The notes: generated by a model from the sequence alone, not told the origin. 64,000 nucleotides of DNA from Castellaniella caeni NBRC 101664 (GCF_001592225.1 NZ_BCWN01000002.1:171393-235392), one strand, 5' to 3'; counted from the stretch's first letter, positions 31,953-42,081 are shown. Made by a program: numbers and translations.

Positions 31953-32390
31953 TCAAGCTGAAAAGCAGCGCAGCAGCGCCTGCCGGTCGGACTCGGACCA
32001 GGGAACCGGGCGGCCGGTGGTGCCATCGGCGCACACCAGGACGTTGCGGCCCCGCGCATGCAAGGCCTGGCGATCCCGGGCGTCCGCAATCCAGCAGTCG
32101 AGCTCGATGCTGCTGCGCCCGATGCGCACCAGCTTCATGCCGACGACGACATTGGCAGGATACAACAGCGGTTTGAGAAAATCACACGAGGCATGGGCCA
32201 GCACGCCGTAGCGGCCCTGGGCGCCATCCAGGCCCATGGCGGAAAACAAACGTACACGGCCCTCTTCAAAGTAGCGGAAATAGGCCACGTTATTGACGTG
32301 GCGGATGGCATCCATATCGCCCCAGCGCACCGGCATCTCAATTTCAAACGTCCCTGAAGGTGTTTGAATATCAAGGGGTTCCGTAGACAT
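31953..32390 (-). CDS. Acyl-CoA thioesterase, 4HBT hotdog family
   Basis: A 145-residue single hotdog-fold protein. The active-site region reads [25 protein letters not shown], with Asp of the D-x-D/G-H-V-N pattern typical of YbgC/FadM-type thioesterases. These hydrolyse acyl-CoAs. The ATG at 32390 (MSTEPLDIQ) is preferred to upstream frame extension. It is divergent from the ETF-QO gene, with ~200 bp between starts, and lies just before scoA, which fits a role in acyl-CoA metabolism. Substrate chain length is unknown. Confidence 0.85.
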   Translation of the reverse strand: MSTEPLDIQTPSGTFEIEMPVRWGDMDAIRHVNNVAYFRYFEEGRVRLFSAMGLDGAQGRYGVLAHASCDFLKPLLYPANVVVGMKLVRIGRSSIELDCWIADARDRQALHARGRNVLVCADGTTGRPVPWSESDRQALLRCFSA

Positions 32391-32588
32391 GGACAGGCTC
32401 CTGGCAAAGGCGGGACGGTTGGGAAACCAAAAGTGCAGTATACCGATCTGCAATACAATGGCCCGCAACCAATGCCTCGTCCAGCTTGCCCGAAGACACT
32501 GTCCCGGCGCCCACGATCATCCAGGGATGAGACACCAATCAGGGTTAACCCCTGCGCACCAATCACGAAAAACGGGAGCCATCCAATC

Positions 32589-34235
32589 ATGACTGAACGT
32601 GAATCCATGGAGTACGACGTCGTCGTCGTCGGGGGGGGGCCTGCGGGCCTGTCGGCGGCCATCCGCCTGAAACAACTGGCCGCCGAACGCGGCCAGGAAG
32701 TCAGCGTCTGTGTGCTGGAAAAAGCCGCCGAGATCGGCGCGCACATCCTGTCGGGCTGTGTGATGGACCCACGCGCCATCAACGAGCTCATCCCCGACTG
32801 GAAAGAAAAAGGCGCGCCGCTCGAACTCACCGTGCAAGAAGACCGCTTCCTGTTCCTGTCGGAATCCGGCGCGCGCAGCACGCCGCACTGGCTGATGCCC
32901 GACTGCTTCAAGAATCACGGCAATTACATCGTGCGCCTGGGCCACGTCACCCGCTGGCTGGGCGAACAGGCCGAGGCCCTGGGCGTGGACGTCTTCCCGG
33001 GCTTTGCCGCCGCCCACCTGCTGTACACCGAGGCCGGCGCCGTGCGCGGTGTGCTCACGGGCGACATGGGCGTGGCGCGCGACGGCAGCCACACCGACGC
33101 CTACCAGCCGGGCATGGAACTGCTCGCCCGCTACACCATCTTCGCCGAGGGCTCGCGCGGCCACCTGGGGCGCGAACTCATCGAAAAATACCGCCTGGAC
33201 GCCGGGCGCGACCCGCAAAGCTACGCCATCGGCGTCAAAGAACTGTGGGAAATCGACCCCGCCCAGGCACGCCCCGGCACGGTGATGCACACGGCGGGCT
33301 GGCCGCTCGATTCCGACACCTATGGTGGCTCGTTCCTGTACCACCTGCAAGACAACCTCGTGGCCGTGGGCCTGGTGGTGGGGCTGGACTACGCCAACCC
33401 CTGGCTCTCGCCCTTCGAAGAATTCCAGCGCTACAAGACGCACCCGGCCATCCGTGGCACCTTCGAGGGCGGCAAGCGCGTGGCCTACGGCGCGCGCTCG
33501 CTCACCGCGGGCGGCCTGCTGTCGCTACCCAAGATGAGCTTTCCCGGCGGCGTGTTGGTGGGCTGTGAAGCGGGCGTGCTCAACGCCTCGCGCATCAAGG
33601 GCAGCCACTCGGCCATCAAGACCGGCGCCCTGGCCGCCGAGGCCGCGTTCGACGCCCTGGCCGCCGGGCGCAGCCACGACGAACTCACCGCCTATCCCGC
33701 CGCCTTCGAGCGTTCGTGGCTGCACACCGAGCTCAACAAGTCGCGCAACTTCAAGCAGTGGTTCAAGAAGGGCCGCACGGTGGGCACGCTCATGACCGGC
33801 ATCGAACAATGGCTGCTCAAGGGCAACATCCCCTGGACGATCCACCGCACCAAGCCCGATCACGCCTGTCTGCAGCCCGCCGCCCAGTGCGCGCGCATCG
33901 ACTACCCCAAGCCCGACGGCAAGCTTACCTTCGACCGCCTGAGTTCGGTGTTCATCTCCAACACCAACCACGAAGAAAACGAGCCCTGCCACCTGACGCT
34001 GAAAGACGAATCCGTGCCGGTCAAGGTCAACCTGGCCAAGTTTGGCGGGCCCGAGGCGCGCTTCTGTCCCGCCGGGGTCTACGAATACGTCAAGACCGAA
34101 ACCGGCGAAGACCGCCTGCAGATCAACGCGCAAAACTGCATTCACTGCAAGACGTGCGACATCAAAGACCCCACGCAGAACATCGTCTGGGTCACGCCCC
34201 AGGGCGGCGAAGGGCCGGTGTACAACGGCATGTAA
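32589..34235 (+). CDS. Electron transfer flavoprotein-ubiquinone oxidoreductase
   Basis: A 548-residue inner-membrane-associated enzyme that passes electrons from ETF (fatty-acid and amino-acid oxidation) to ubiquinone. The FAD-binding GGGPAG motif is at residues 15-20. The C-terminal 4Fe-4S ligands are visible: Cys in ARFCPAGVYE and the cluster CIHCKTCDIKDP. The ATG at 32589, with a GGGAG Shine-Dalgarno (32572-32576), is a good start. The FAD motif is coded by an uninterrupted run of nine G (32631-32639), a possible slippage site. A terminator follows at 34296. Confidence 0.95.
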   Translation: MTERESMEYDVVVVGGGPAGLSAAIRLKQLAAERGQEVSVCVLEKAAEIGAHILSGCVMDPRAINELIPDWKEKGAPLELTVQEDRFLFLSESGARSTPHWLMPDCFKNHGNYIVRLGHVTRWLGEQAEALGVDVFPGFAAAHLLYTEAGAVRGVLTGDMGVARDGSHTDAYQPGMELLARYTIFAEGSRGHLGRELIEKYRLDAGRDPQSYAIGVKELWEIDPAQARPGTVMHTAGWPLDSDTYGGSFLYHLQDNLVAVGLVVGLDYANPWLSPFEEFQRYKTHPAIRGTFEGGKRVAYGARSLTAGGLLSLPKMSFPGGVLVGCEAGVLNASRIKGSHSAIKTGALAAEAAFDALAAGRSHDELTAYPAAFERSWLHTELNKSRNFKQWFKKGRTVGTLMTGIEQWLLKGNIPWTIHRTKPDHACLQPAAQCARIDYPKPDGKLTFDRLSSVFISNTNHEENEPCHLTLKDESVPVKVNLAKFGGPEARFCPAGVYEYVKTETGEDRLQINAQNCIHCKTCDIKDPTQNIVWVTPQGGEGPVYNGM

Positions 34236-34295
34236 AATACGCGGGGCGGCCGCCCTTGGCCCGGCGCCAGCCCCACACCCCTTTCATACGCACGC

Positions 34296-34332
34296 AGCCC
34301 GGTAATGCTTCTTGCAGCTACCGGGCTTTTCT
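34296..34332 (+). terminator. Rho-independent terminator after ETF-QO
   Basis: Stem AGCCCGGTA / TACCGGGCT (9 bp) with a 14-bp loop and a T4 tail. It lies only 22 bp before the marC-like start, so marC transcription depends on read-through or on a promoter overlapping this site. Confidence 0.8.
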
Positions 34333-34353
34333 ATCGGCAGGAGCCGTCAGACC

Positions 34354-35010
34354 ATGGATGTCGTTTTTGCCACGAAGTTTCTGGGCGCGCTGTTCGCGAT
34401 CATGAACCCGTTCATCACGCTGCCGCTGTTTCTGGCCCTGACCGCGCAAAAAACCGTGGCCGAACAACGCAGCCTGGCCGTGGCCATCATCGGCTATACG
34501 GCCGTCATGTGCGTCGTCATCGCCCTGGCGGGCAGCCACATCATCGGCTTTTTCGGGGTCAGCCTGGACGCCTTCCGGGTGGCCGGCGGCGCGGTGCTGA
34601 TCGGCATCGCCATGTCCATGCTCAATGGCCAGCCCATCACCTCGCACGAACGGGCCACGCAGGAAAAATCGGCCAACACGGCTGCCGCCGTGGCCGAAGG
34701 CACGGACGACAACCCCGCCTTCTATCCCCTGACGTTTCCCATGATCATCGGGCCGGGCACCATCACCACCCTCATCATCTACAGCGCCCAGGCGCGCCAT
34801 TCGGCCCGCATGCTCAGCTTCGGCGTCGTGTTGCTGGCCGTGCTGGCGGCCCTGTTCGTGGTGCTGTACTTTGCCGCCTCGATCGGTCGGCTGCTGTCCA
34901 CCAAGATGCGCGTCATCATGGCCCGCATCATGGGCATCATCCTGGCCTCGATCGCCATCGAAATGCTGTTTGCGGGCATCCGCGCCCTGCTGCCAGGGCT
35001 GGCGCACTGA
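34354..35010 (+). CDS. MarC/NAAT family membrane protein
   Basis: A 218-residue protein with six hydrophobic segments. Family marks include the N-terminal FLGALFAIMNPFITLPLFLAL, GGAVLIGIAMSML and the PLTFPMIIGPGTITTLI block. MarC was once tied to multiple antibiotic resistance, but that link was not upheld; some relatives are neutral amino-acid transporters. The cellular role is unknown. A Shine-Dalgarno (AGGAG) is 12 bp upstream of the ATG at 34354. It is convergent with acs, with a shared terminator between. Confidence 0.87.
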   Translation: MDVVFATKFLGALFAIMNPFITLPLFLALTAQKTVAEQRSLAVAIIGYTAVMCVVIALAGSHIIGFFGVSLDAFRVAGGAVLIGIAMSMLNGQPITSHERATQEKSANTAAAVAEGTDDNPAFYPLTFPMIIGPGTITTLIIYSAQARHSARMLSFGVVLLAVLAALFVVLYFAASIGRLLSTKMRVIMARIMGIILASIAIEMLFAGIRALLPGLAH

Positions 35011-35060
35011 CCGTTCCGCATCACGCGGCCCAGCGCGCGAGCCTCGGAAAGGCCTCATTG

Positions 35061-35093
35061 AAAAAGGGGCGGAGGATTCCCCCGCCCCTTTTG
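35061..35093. terminator. Bidirectional terminator between marC and acs
   Basis: AAAAGGGGCGG / CCGCCCCTTTT form an 11-bp stem around a short loop. A/T runs on both flanks let it serve the convergent marC and acs transcripts. Confidence 0.88.
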
Positions 35094-35137
35094 GCTGTGT
35101 CCGCCGCCCTGGATCACAAGGCGTCGTTCAACACTCG

Positions 35138-37117
35138 TTACCGCACCTGGGCCAGCTGATCCAGGATGCCAGGATTTTCCAGCGTGGAGACGTCCTGGGT
35201 GACCGGTTCGCCCTTGGCGACCACGCGCAGCAGGCGGCGCATGATCTTGCCCGAGCGGGTCTTGGGCAGGTTTTCACCGAAGCGAATTTCACGCGGCTTG
35301 GCAATGGGGCCGATTTCCTTGGCCACCCAGTCGCGCAGCTGCTTGGCCACCTTGACGGCGTCGTCGCCCACCGGCATGACGCCATTGAGCACCACGAAGG
35401 CCACCACGGCTTCACCCGTCGTGTCGTCGGGGCGGCCCACCACGGCGGCCTCGGCCACCAGCTCGTGTGCCACCAGGGCGGATTCGACTTCCATGGTGCC
35501 CAGGCGGTGGCCCGAGACGTTGAGCACGTCGTCGATGCGGCCCATGATCCAGAAATAGCCGTCCTTGTCGCGCTGCGCGCCGTCGCCCGCCAGGTAGTAG
35601 CCCTTGAGCTCTTCGGGGAAGTAGGTTTTCTTGAAACGCTCCGGATCGCCCCAGATCGTGCGGATCATCGACGGCCACGGGCGGCGCACCACCAGGAAGC
35701 CGCCCTTGCCGCGCTCGACCTCTTCGCCGGTCTCATCGACGATGGCGGCATCGATGCCCGGCAGCGGCAGCGTGCACGAACCCGGCTTGAGCGGCGTGAC
35801 GCCCGGCAGCGGGGTGATCATGTGCGCACCGGTTTCGGTCTGCCACCAGGTGTCGATCACCGGGCAGCGCTGGCCGCCGACATTGTTGTAGTACCAGACC
35901 CAGGCCTCGGGGTTGATGGGCTCGCCCACCGAACCGATGATGCGCAAGGAGCTGAGGTCGAACGACTTGGGGTGCACCTTGGGGTCGGCCTCGGAGGCCT
36001 TGGTGAGCGAACGGATGGCCGTCGGCGCCGTATAGAATACCGAGACTTTGTGTTCCTGGATCATCTTCCAGAAACGGCCCGCGTCCGGGTACGTGGGCAC
36101 GCCTTCGAACACCACTTGCGTGACGCCCGCGGCGAGCGGCCCGTAGGTGACGTACGAGTGGCCGGTGACCCAGCCCACGTCGGCGGTGCACCAGAACACG
36201 TCGTCGGGCTTGGCGTCAAACGTCCATTTCATGGTCATGAGCGACCAGAGCAAAAAGCCCGCGCTGGAGTGCTGCACGCCCTTGGGCTTGCCGGTGGAAC
36301 CCGACGTGTACAAGATGAACAGCGGGTGATCGGCCTCGACCGCCACGGGTGGGCAGTCACTGGACTGCCCCTGGATGACGTCGTGCCACCAGAGGTCGCG
36401 CCCCTCGTGCCACTGCACGGCGGAACCGGCCCGCTTGTAGGTGATGACCTTGCGCACGGCCTCGCAGCCGCCCATGGCCAGGGCTTCGTCCACGGCGTCT
36501 TTCAGGGCGATGACCTTGCCGCCGCGAATCTGCGCATCGGCGGTGATGACCAGCACGGCGCCGACGTCCACGGCGCGCTCGTGGATGCTCTTGGCCGAGA
36601 AGCCACCGAACACCACCGAATGGATGATGCCCAGGCGCGCGCAGGCCTGCATCGCCACCACGGCCTCGATGGACATGGGCAGGTAGATGATGGCGCGCTC
36701 GCCCTTCTTGAAGCCCTGCGCCTTGAGCGCATTGGCAAACTGCGACACGCGGGCGTGCAGTTCTTTATAGGTCACCTTGGTAACCTTGCCATCGTCGGCC
36801 TCGAAGATGATGGCCACGCGGTTTTCCGCCGGGGTGCCCAGGTGCTTGTCCAGACAGTTCGCCGAGACGTTGATTTCGCCATCGGGGTAAAACTTGTAGA
36901 AGGGCTTGTTTGATTCGTCGAGCACCTGGGTGAAGGGCTTGTCCCACACCAGGTTTTCGTTGGCCAGGCGGGCCCAGAAGGCATCCGGATCGCGCTTGGC
37001 TTCGTCGCACAGCGCCTGATAGCCTTCCATCCCCGATACGTTGGCCTGTTTGACCAGCTCTGCCGGAGGCGGAAATACGCGGTTTTCCACCAGAATCGAT
37101 TCAATCTCCGTAGGCAT
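35138..37117 (-). CDS. acs: Acetyl-CoA synthetase
   Basis: The 659-residue AMP-forming ligase activates acetate to acetyl-CoA through acetyl-AMP. The adenylate motif is [19 protein letters not shown], and the hinge and C-terminal catalytic lysine region is [13 protein letters not shown]. That lysine is the usual acetylation control site. The Trp that limits the acyl pocket is in [11 protein letters not shown]. An AAAGGAG site precedes the ATG at 37117. A perfect 17-bp inverted repeat (37136-37152) lies 19 bp before the start and may be a regulator site. It is a stand-alone gene. Confidence 0.97.
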   Translation of the reverse strand: MPTEIESILVENRVFPPPAELVKQANVSGMEGYQALCDEAKRDPDAFWARLANENLVWDKPFTQVLDESNKPFYKFYPDGEINVSANCLDKHLGTPAENRVAIIFEADDGKVTKVTYKELHARVSQFANALKAQGFKKGERAIIYLPMSIEAVVAMQACARLGIIHSVVFGGFSAKSIHERAVDVGAVLVITADAQIRGGKVIALKDAVDEALAMGGCEAVRKVITYKRAGSAVQWHEGRDLWWHDVIQGQSSDCPPVAVEADHPLFILYTSGSTGKPKGVQHSSAGFLLWSLMTMKWTFDAKPDDVFWCTADVGWVTGHSYVTYGPLAAGVTQVVFEGVPTYPDAGRFWKMIQEHKVSVFYTAPTAIRSLTKASEADPKVHPKSFDLSSLRIIGSVGEPINPEAWVWYYNNVGGQRCPVIDTWWQTETGAHMITPLPGVTPLKPGSCTLPLPGIDAAIVDETGEEVERGKGGFLVVRRPWPSMIRTIWGDPERFKKTYFPEELKGYYLAGDGAQRDKDGYFWIMGRIDDVLNVSGHRLGTMEVESALVAHELVAEAAVVGRPDDTTGEAVVAFVVLNGVMPVGDDAVKVAKQLRDWVAKEIGPIAKPREIRFGENLPKTRSGKIMRRLLRVVAKGEPVTQDVSTLENPGILDQLAQVR

Positions 37118-37135
37118 TGGCTCGCTCCTTTTGAT

Positions 37136-37152
37136 TGATGTGGTTCACATCA
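37136..37152. promoter_or_regulatory. Inverted repeat upstream of acs
   Basis: TGATGTG-GTT-CACATCA is a perfect 7+3+7 palindrome 19-35 bp before the acs start. Its position suits an operator or leader element. It is not a standard CRP site, which has a 6-bp spacer between TGTGA and TCACA. Confidence 0.45.
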
Positions 37153-37323
37153 TGTTTGAATTGTGTCGTCCGCCACCGTACTGCCCAAGTCTTACTCGAC
37201 ACTGACAAATGCATCAGACGGGCGCCGCATCAGGGCAAACCCCAAGGCATTTACCCTGGATCGAGCCGATTGGCCTGACCACACGGGGCCCACAGCGGCC
37301 TGCCTCATCCGTCCGTCCACCCA

Positions 37324-38661
37324 TCACACGCCGCCGGACGACATCGGCGCGGCGGCTACGTGGCGCTCGCGGGCACGCTGACCTCGGACGAAATCGAGCC
37401 GCGCCAGCAGCACCAGGCCCAGCACGAAAAACAGCCCTGTTGCCAACAGCGCCAGGCGGTGGTCGCCGCGCGTAAGCCACACCAGGGCGCCATAGGTGAG
37501 CGGCCCCACCACTGCGGCCAGCTGCACGGCAAAGGTCCACAGGGCGAAAAATTCGGCGGGCCGATGGGCTGGCGCCAGCACGCCCACCATGGCGCGCCCC
37601 GCGCTTTGGCTGGTGCCCATGCACAACCCCGCCAGCGCCGCCGCCGACCAGAAAACGGCCAGCGAGCGCGCAAAGGCCGCCAGCAGCACCATCAGCACCC
37701 AGCCCAGCAAGGTAAGCGCGAGCGCCCGCTTGTGGCCGATGCGGTCTTGCAGATAGCCAAAGCCGAAGGCCCCCGCCGCCGCGCCGATGTTGACCAGGAA
37801 CACCAGCAGCATGGTCTCGCGCATGCCAAAGCCCATGACCTCGGTGGCGTAGACCGCCGACAGCGTGATGACCACGGTGATGCCCGCCTGATAACTGGCA
37901 ATACACATGAGCAAGCGGCGAAAGTCGGGAAAATCCTGCCGGGTCTCGCGCCAGGCGTGGCGCAGCTGAGCCCACAGGGCGCGTGGCGCCGGTTGGGCCG
38001 TCGGCACCCCGGTGGGCTCGCGCAGCCAGAGAAAGGACGGCACGGCGGCCAGAGCAAAAAACAGCGCCGTGAACAGCATGACGCGTGGCACGTAGCGGGC
38101 CGCATCCAGCCCCTGGGATTCGGCTGTGCTGACCAGCCACAGCGACAGGCCCAGGGCCAGCATGCCGCCGCAGTAGCCGAAGCTCCAGCCCCAGCCCGAG
38201 ACCCGCCCCATGGCCTCGGGACGCGCCAGGCCGGGCAGAAACGAGGCCACCGTGGACTCGCCCACGCAGTAAAAAGCATTGGACAGCGCCAGGCACAGCA
38301 GGCCCCAGGCGATCACGCCCGGGCCCACGCTCGCCAGGGCGGCCGTGGCCAGCACGCAGCCCACGGTGCTGCTGAAGAGCAGCCGCCGGTGCCCGGCGCG
38401 CGCATCGGCACGGGCCCCCAGCCAGGGCATGGCCAGCATCACCACCAGGTACGACAGCGACAGCGCGGCGGTCAGCGCCAGGGTGCCCCAGGCGCGCCCG
38501 GCGGCCACCACACCGACGAAATAAGCGTTGAAGACCGTGGTGAGCACCACCGTGGTGTAGCTGGAATTGGCGAAGTCGTACATCGCCCAGGACCAGACCT
38601 CGCGACGGCGCACGCCCGGGTTCAGGGCGCTGCCCGACGCCTGCTTGCCCGCGTCCGCCAC
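37324..38661 (-). CDS. UMF1-family MFS transporter
   Basis: A 445-residue major facilitator. The N-terminus (VWSWAMYDFANSSYTTVVLTTVFNAYF) is the hallmark of the UMF1/Atg22-like MFS branch. Twelve hydrophobic segments follow, with motifs GARADARAGHRR and QDRIGHKRAL. Substrates of bacterial members are mostly unknown; yeast Atg22 exports amino acids from the vacuole. The start lies 1 bp after the prpE stop, so the two are co-transcribed and perhaps coupled. A short-chain carboxylate such as propionate is therefore a possible substrate (inference). Confidence 0.82.
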   Translation of the reverse strand: MADAGKQASGSALNPGVRRREVWSWAMYDFANSSYTTVVLTTVFNAYFVGVVAAGRAWGTLALTAALSLSYLVVMLAMPWLGARADARAGHRRLLFSSTVGCVLATAALASVGPGVIAWGLLCLALSNAFYCVGESTVASFLPGLARPEAMGRVSGWGWSFGYCGGMLALGLSLWLVSTAESQGLDAARYVPRVMLFTALFFALAAVPSFLWLREPTGVPTAQPAPRALWAQLRHAWRETRQDFPDFRRLLMCIASYQAGITVVITLSAVYATEVMGFGMRETMLLVFLVNIGAAAGAFGFGYLQDRIGHKRALALTLLGWVLMVLLAAFARSLAVFWSAAALAGLCMGTSQSAGRAMVGVLAPAHRPAEFFALWTFAVQLAAVVGPLTYGALVWLTRGDHRLALLATGLFFVLGLVLLARLDFVRGQRARERHVAAAPMSSGGV

Positions 38662-38662
38662 G

Positions 38663-40549
38663 CTACAGCACCGAACGGATCTGGTCGAGGGCCCCCGGGT
38701 CTTCGATCGTGGTGAGATCGCCCGGATCTCGGCCTTCGCACAAGGCCACGATGGCGCGTCGCAGCACCTTGCCCGAACGCGTCTTGGGCAGGTTGTTGAC
38801 GAACAGGATGCGCGAGGGCCGGGCCACCGCGCCGTTGCGCTGTTCGATCACCTGCTTGATCTCGCGTTCGAGACGATCCCGGGCATCCGCCGCATCGAGC
38901 ACGGCGGGGTCGCGCAAAACGGCAAAGGCCACGGCCTGCTGCCCCTTGATCGGGTCGGCCACCCCCACCACCGCCGACTCGGCCACCGCCGGGTGCGTGT
39001 TGACCGATTCTTCGATCTCGCGCGTACCCAGGCGGTGGCCCGCCACGTTGATGACGTCGTCGGTGCGCCCGAGGATGTACCAATAGCCGTCATCGTCCAC
39101 CAGCCCCCAGTCGGACGTGGAGTAGGTCAGCCGCCCGGGGAAGGACTGGAAATACGTCTTGACGAAGCGCTCGTCGTTGCGCCAGATGGTGGCCATGGCG
39201 CCCGGCGGCAGCGGCGGCTCGACGGCCACCACGCCCTTTTGATTGGGCCCGCAGTCTTGTCCCGTGGCCTCGTTGACCACGCGCACGTCGTAGCCGTACA
39301 CTGGCGCCGTGGGGCTGCCGAAGCGCACGGGCACTTCCTCGACTCCGGGCTGGGCCGAGAGAATGGGCCAGCCGGTTTCCGTCTGCCAGTAGTTGTCGAT
39401 GACCGGCTTGCCCAAGGCCTCGGAGAGCCATTGGCCGGTGAGTTCGTCCAGGGGCTCGCCCGCCAGGTAGATGCGCTCGAGGCTGGAGAGATCGTGGCGC
39501 CGCAGCAGCGCCGGATCGTGCTTTTTGAGCACGCGAATGGCCGTGGGGGCCGAAAACAGGGCATTGACGCCATAGGTTTCGACGATGCGCCAGAGAATGG
39601 CGGCATCCGGGCGAATGGGCGTGCCTTCGTACATGACCGTGGTCTGTCCATTGAGCAGCGGCCCATACACCACGTACGAGTGGCCCACCACCCAGCCCAC
39701 GTCGCTGCTGGAAAAATACACATCGCCCGGCTTGCCGCCGAAGATGTATTCCATGGAGGCACACAGGGCCACGGCATAGCCGCCCACGTCCCGCTGCACC
39801 CCCTTGGGGTTGCCGGTGGTGCCCGAGGTGTACAGCACATAACTGGGCGTGTTGGATTCGAGCCAGACCACCGGCACCCGCACGTCGAGGTGGCGCGCGC
39901 GCAAGGTGGCGTAATCGAGGTCGCGCCCCGCCGTGAGCGTCATGGGCACCAGGCCGCGATCGACGAGCACCACGTGCTCGGGCACATGCGCAGCCTGCTG
40001 GATGGCCTGGTCGAGCAGCGGCTTGTAGGCAATGGGCCGCCCCCCGCGCGCGCCGGCATCGGTGGAAACGATGACCTTGGGCTGGGCATCGTCGATGCGC
40101 TGCGCCAGGTTATGCGCGGCAAAACCGCCGAAGACCACCGAGTGGATGGCGCCGATGCGCGCGCAGGCCAGCATGAAAAAGGCGGCCTGGGGGATCATGG
40201 GCAGGTAGATGAGCACGCGGTCGCCCTGCACGACGCCCAGGCTTTGCAAGATGGCGGCCGCCGCATTGACTTCGCGCGCCAGATCGGCGCGCGTGTAGGT
40301 GATTTCCTGATCGACTTCGGTGGATACCCAAATGAGGGCGGGCTGATCGGCCTGGGTGTCGAGCCAGCGATCGACCGCGTTGTAGCACAGGTTGGTGCGC
40401 CCCCCCACGAACCAGCGGGCAAACGGCGGACGGGAATAATCCAGCACCTGGGTAAAGGGAGTTTCCCAGTGGATGCGCTGGGCCTCACGCGCCCAGAAGG
40501 TTTCTTTGTCCTGCACCGACTGGCGATGAAACTCGCGGATTTTCTGCAT
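38663..40549 (-). CDS. prpE: Propionyl-CoA synthetase
   Basis: A 628-residue AMP-forming acyl-CoA synthetase. The adenylate motif YVLYTSGTTGNPKGVQRD and the C-terminal lysine region PKTRSGKVLRR are present. The N-terminus (REFHRQSVQDKETFWAREAQRIHW) and LDYSRPPFARWFVGG are typical of PrpE rather than Acs. It activates propionate to propionyl-CoA for the 2-methylcitrate cycle. The rest of the prp operon is not in the window; instead an MFS gene follows after 1 bp. The ATG at 40549, with GGAGA upstream, is preferred to the longer frame. Confidence 0.92.
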   Translation of the reverse strand: MQKIREFHRQSVQDKETFWAREAQRIHWETPFTQVLDYSRPPFARWFVGGRTNLCYNAVDRWLDTQADQPALIWVSTEVDQEITYTRADLAREVNAAAAILQSLGVVQGDRVLIYLPMIPQAAFFMLACARIGAIHSVVFGGFAAHNLAQRIDDAQPKVIVSTDAGARGGRPIAYKPLLDQAIQQAAHVPEHVVLVDRGLVPMTLTAGRDLDYATLRARHLDVRVPVVWLESNTPSYVLYTSGTTGNPKGVQRDVGGYAVALCASMEYIFGGKPGDVYFSSSDVGWVVGHSYVVYGPLLNGQTTVMYEGTPIRPDAAILWRIVETYGVNALFSAPTAIRVLKKHDPALLRRHDLSSLERIYLAGEPLDELTGQWLSEALGKPVIDNYWQTETGWPILSAQPGVEEVPVRFGSPTAPVYGYDVRVVNEATGQDCGPNQKGVVAVEPPLPPGAMATIWRNDERFVKTYFQSFPGRLTYSTSDWGLVDDDGYWYILGRTDDVINVAGHRLGTREIEESVNTHPAVAESAVVGVADPIKGQQAVAFAVLRDPAVLDAADARDRLEREIKQVIEQRNGAVARPSRILFVNNLPKTRSGKVLRRAIVALCEGRDPGDLTTIEDPGALDQIRSVL

Positions 40550-40721
40550 GGCCTTGTCTCCTGTGTCGTCCTTGTGCGACGGCCCCCTGGCAGGCGCGCG
40601 CCGCATGGGCGGTTCTTGAATGATGGCGCTCCGCGTACAGCGGGGCCGGCTCGACTGCATGGTGCGCTCATGCTACACCAGCGTTGACGCTAAGCGCTGT
40701 CGCTGACGTGACACTGACAGA

Positions 40722-41825
40722 TCAGGCAAGCGGCGCACGCTGGCGCGCACGTACCAAGGCCTGCTGGATGGCCCAGTTGGCGGCGGTCAGGCCCATCGCC
40801 GCCGTCACCGTGACGATAGAGCCGTAGCCTGCGCACGACAGCCCCTGTGGGGCTGCGGGGACTGCCGAGCCCGCCTTGGATGCCGAGGCCGCTGGCGCCC
40901 CGGGGGCTGCCGTCCCCGGCTCGGACGCGAGCGCGCAGGCCGCCGCGGGATCGGCCCAGGCGCTGGGCAGGATGACGGGCTGGTCGAGCCACAGGCAGGG
41001 CACTCCCATGCGCGGCACACGGTGCCTGGGCCTGCCGCCCGCCGCGCCCCCCTTGGGATAGCCATGGCGCTGGCGCAGCTGCTGGCGGATGCGCGCCAGC
41101 AGGGCGTCGTGCGTCGCCACCGACAGGTCACCGGCGCGCAGCGTGAGCGCATCGGTCTTGCCGCCCGCGCCGCCACACACCAGCACCGGCCAGCCCTGCG
41201 CGCGCGCCGTGAGAATCATGGCGATCTTGGCAGGCACCTGATCGGTGCAATCCAGCAAAATGGGGCCGGACGGCCCGTCCGCGTCACCCACGCCAGTATC
41301 ACCCGCACCCACGTCCGCACTCACGCCCAAACCCGTGCCACCGTCCGCGTCACGGCCTGCGGCGGTGCGCAGAATGTCGGCGATGTTCTCGGCACTGACG
41401 AAATCGTCGATTTCGTGCACTTGGCAGGCCGGGTTGATGTCGCGCACGCGCGCCGCCATGGCGCTGATCTTGGCCTGCCCCAGCGTGCTGCCCAAGGCAT
41501 GCGCCTGGCGGTTGACGTTGGATTCGGCGATGTGATCCATGTCCACCAGCGTGATGGCCCCCACGCCCGAGCGCGCCAGCGCCTCGGCGCACCAGGAGCC
41601 GACCCCGCCGATGCCCGCCACCACCACCCGCAGCCGCGCCAGGACGTGCCAGGCCCCCGCCCCGTACAGGCGGTCGATGCCGCCGAAGCGGCGCTCAAGG
41701 TCGGCATCCAGCGCGGTGGGCAGCCCGGCCCCCGGCCCGGCCGGCGCAGGCTTTGACGCTTCGGGCCGCGTCAAGGAAGAACGGGCGGCACAAGCCGGGT
41801 CAATGGAAGAAGTCAGATTGGACAT
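40722..41825 (-). CDS. tcdA: tRNA threonylcarbamoyladenosine dehydratase
   Basis: An E1-like ThiF-fold enzyme of 367 residues that cyclises t6A37 to ct6A in tRNAs decoding ANN codons. The ATP-binding motif GIGGVGSWCAEALARSGVG is at 71-89, the Asp/Asn pair in LVDMDHIAESNVNRQ, and the C-terminal catalytic-Cys region GLSCAGYGSIVTVTA is at 328-342. It is ~100 residues longer than E. coli TcdA because of two low-complexity insertions (about 156-187, Asp/Gly-rich; about 290-326, Ala/Pro-rich) and an N-terminal tail. Both lie in plausible surface loops. The start is the ATG at 41825. Confidence 0.88.
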   Translation of the reverse strand: MSNLTSSIDPACAARSSLTRPEASKPAPAGPGAGLPTALDADLERRFGGIDRLYGAGAWHVLARLRVVVAGIGGVGSWCAEALARSGVGAITLVDMDHIAESNVNRQAHALGSTLGQAKISAMAARVRDINPACQVHEIDDFVSAENIADILRTAAGRDADGGTGLGVSADVGAGDTGVGDADGPSGPILLDCTDQVPAKIAMILTARAQGWPVLVCGGAGGKTDALTLRAGDLSVATHDALLARIRQQLRQRHGYPKGGAAGGRPRHRVPRMGVPCLWLDQPVILPSAWADPAAACALASEPGTAAPGAPAASASKAGSAVPAAPQGLSCAGYGSIVTVTAAMGLTAANWAIQQALVRARQRAPLA

Positions 41826-42081
41826 ACAGGACAGGAAAGCAGGAAAACAGACGCGCGTGGCACGCCGGCAGGGACACCACCGGCACCATAAACACCGCCG
41901 ACACTCCACCATTTTGCCACGCCCGCACAGGCTCGTTGACCCCGGTGACGCCGTCGGCGACCGAGCGGGTAAGGGTTCACTGCCGCGCTAGCCGATGCCC
42001 CTGCCGCGCCCGCGGGCGGCCGACGCCCTTGCGGCGCCTCCACTACAATAGAAGTATTCTCAGCCCGATTTCTATTGCCCC

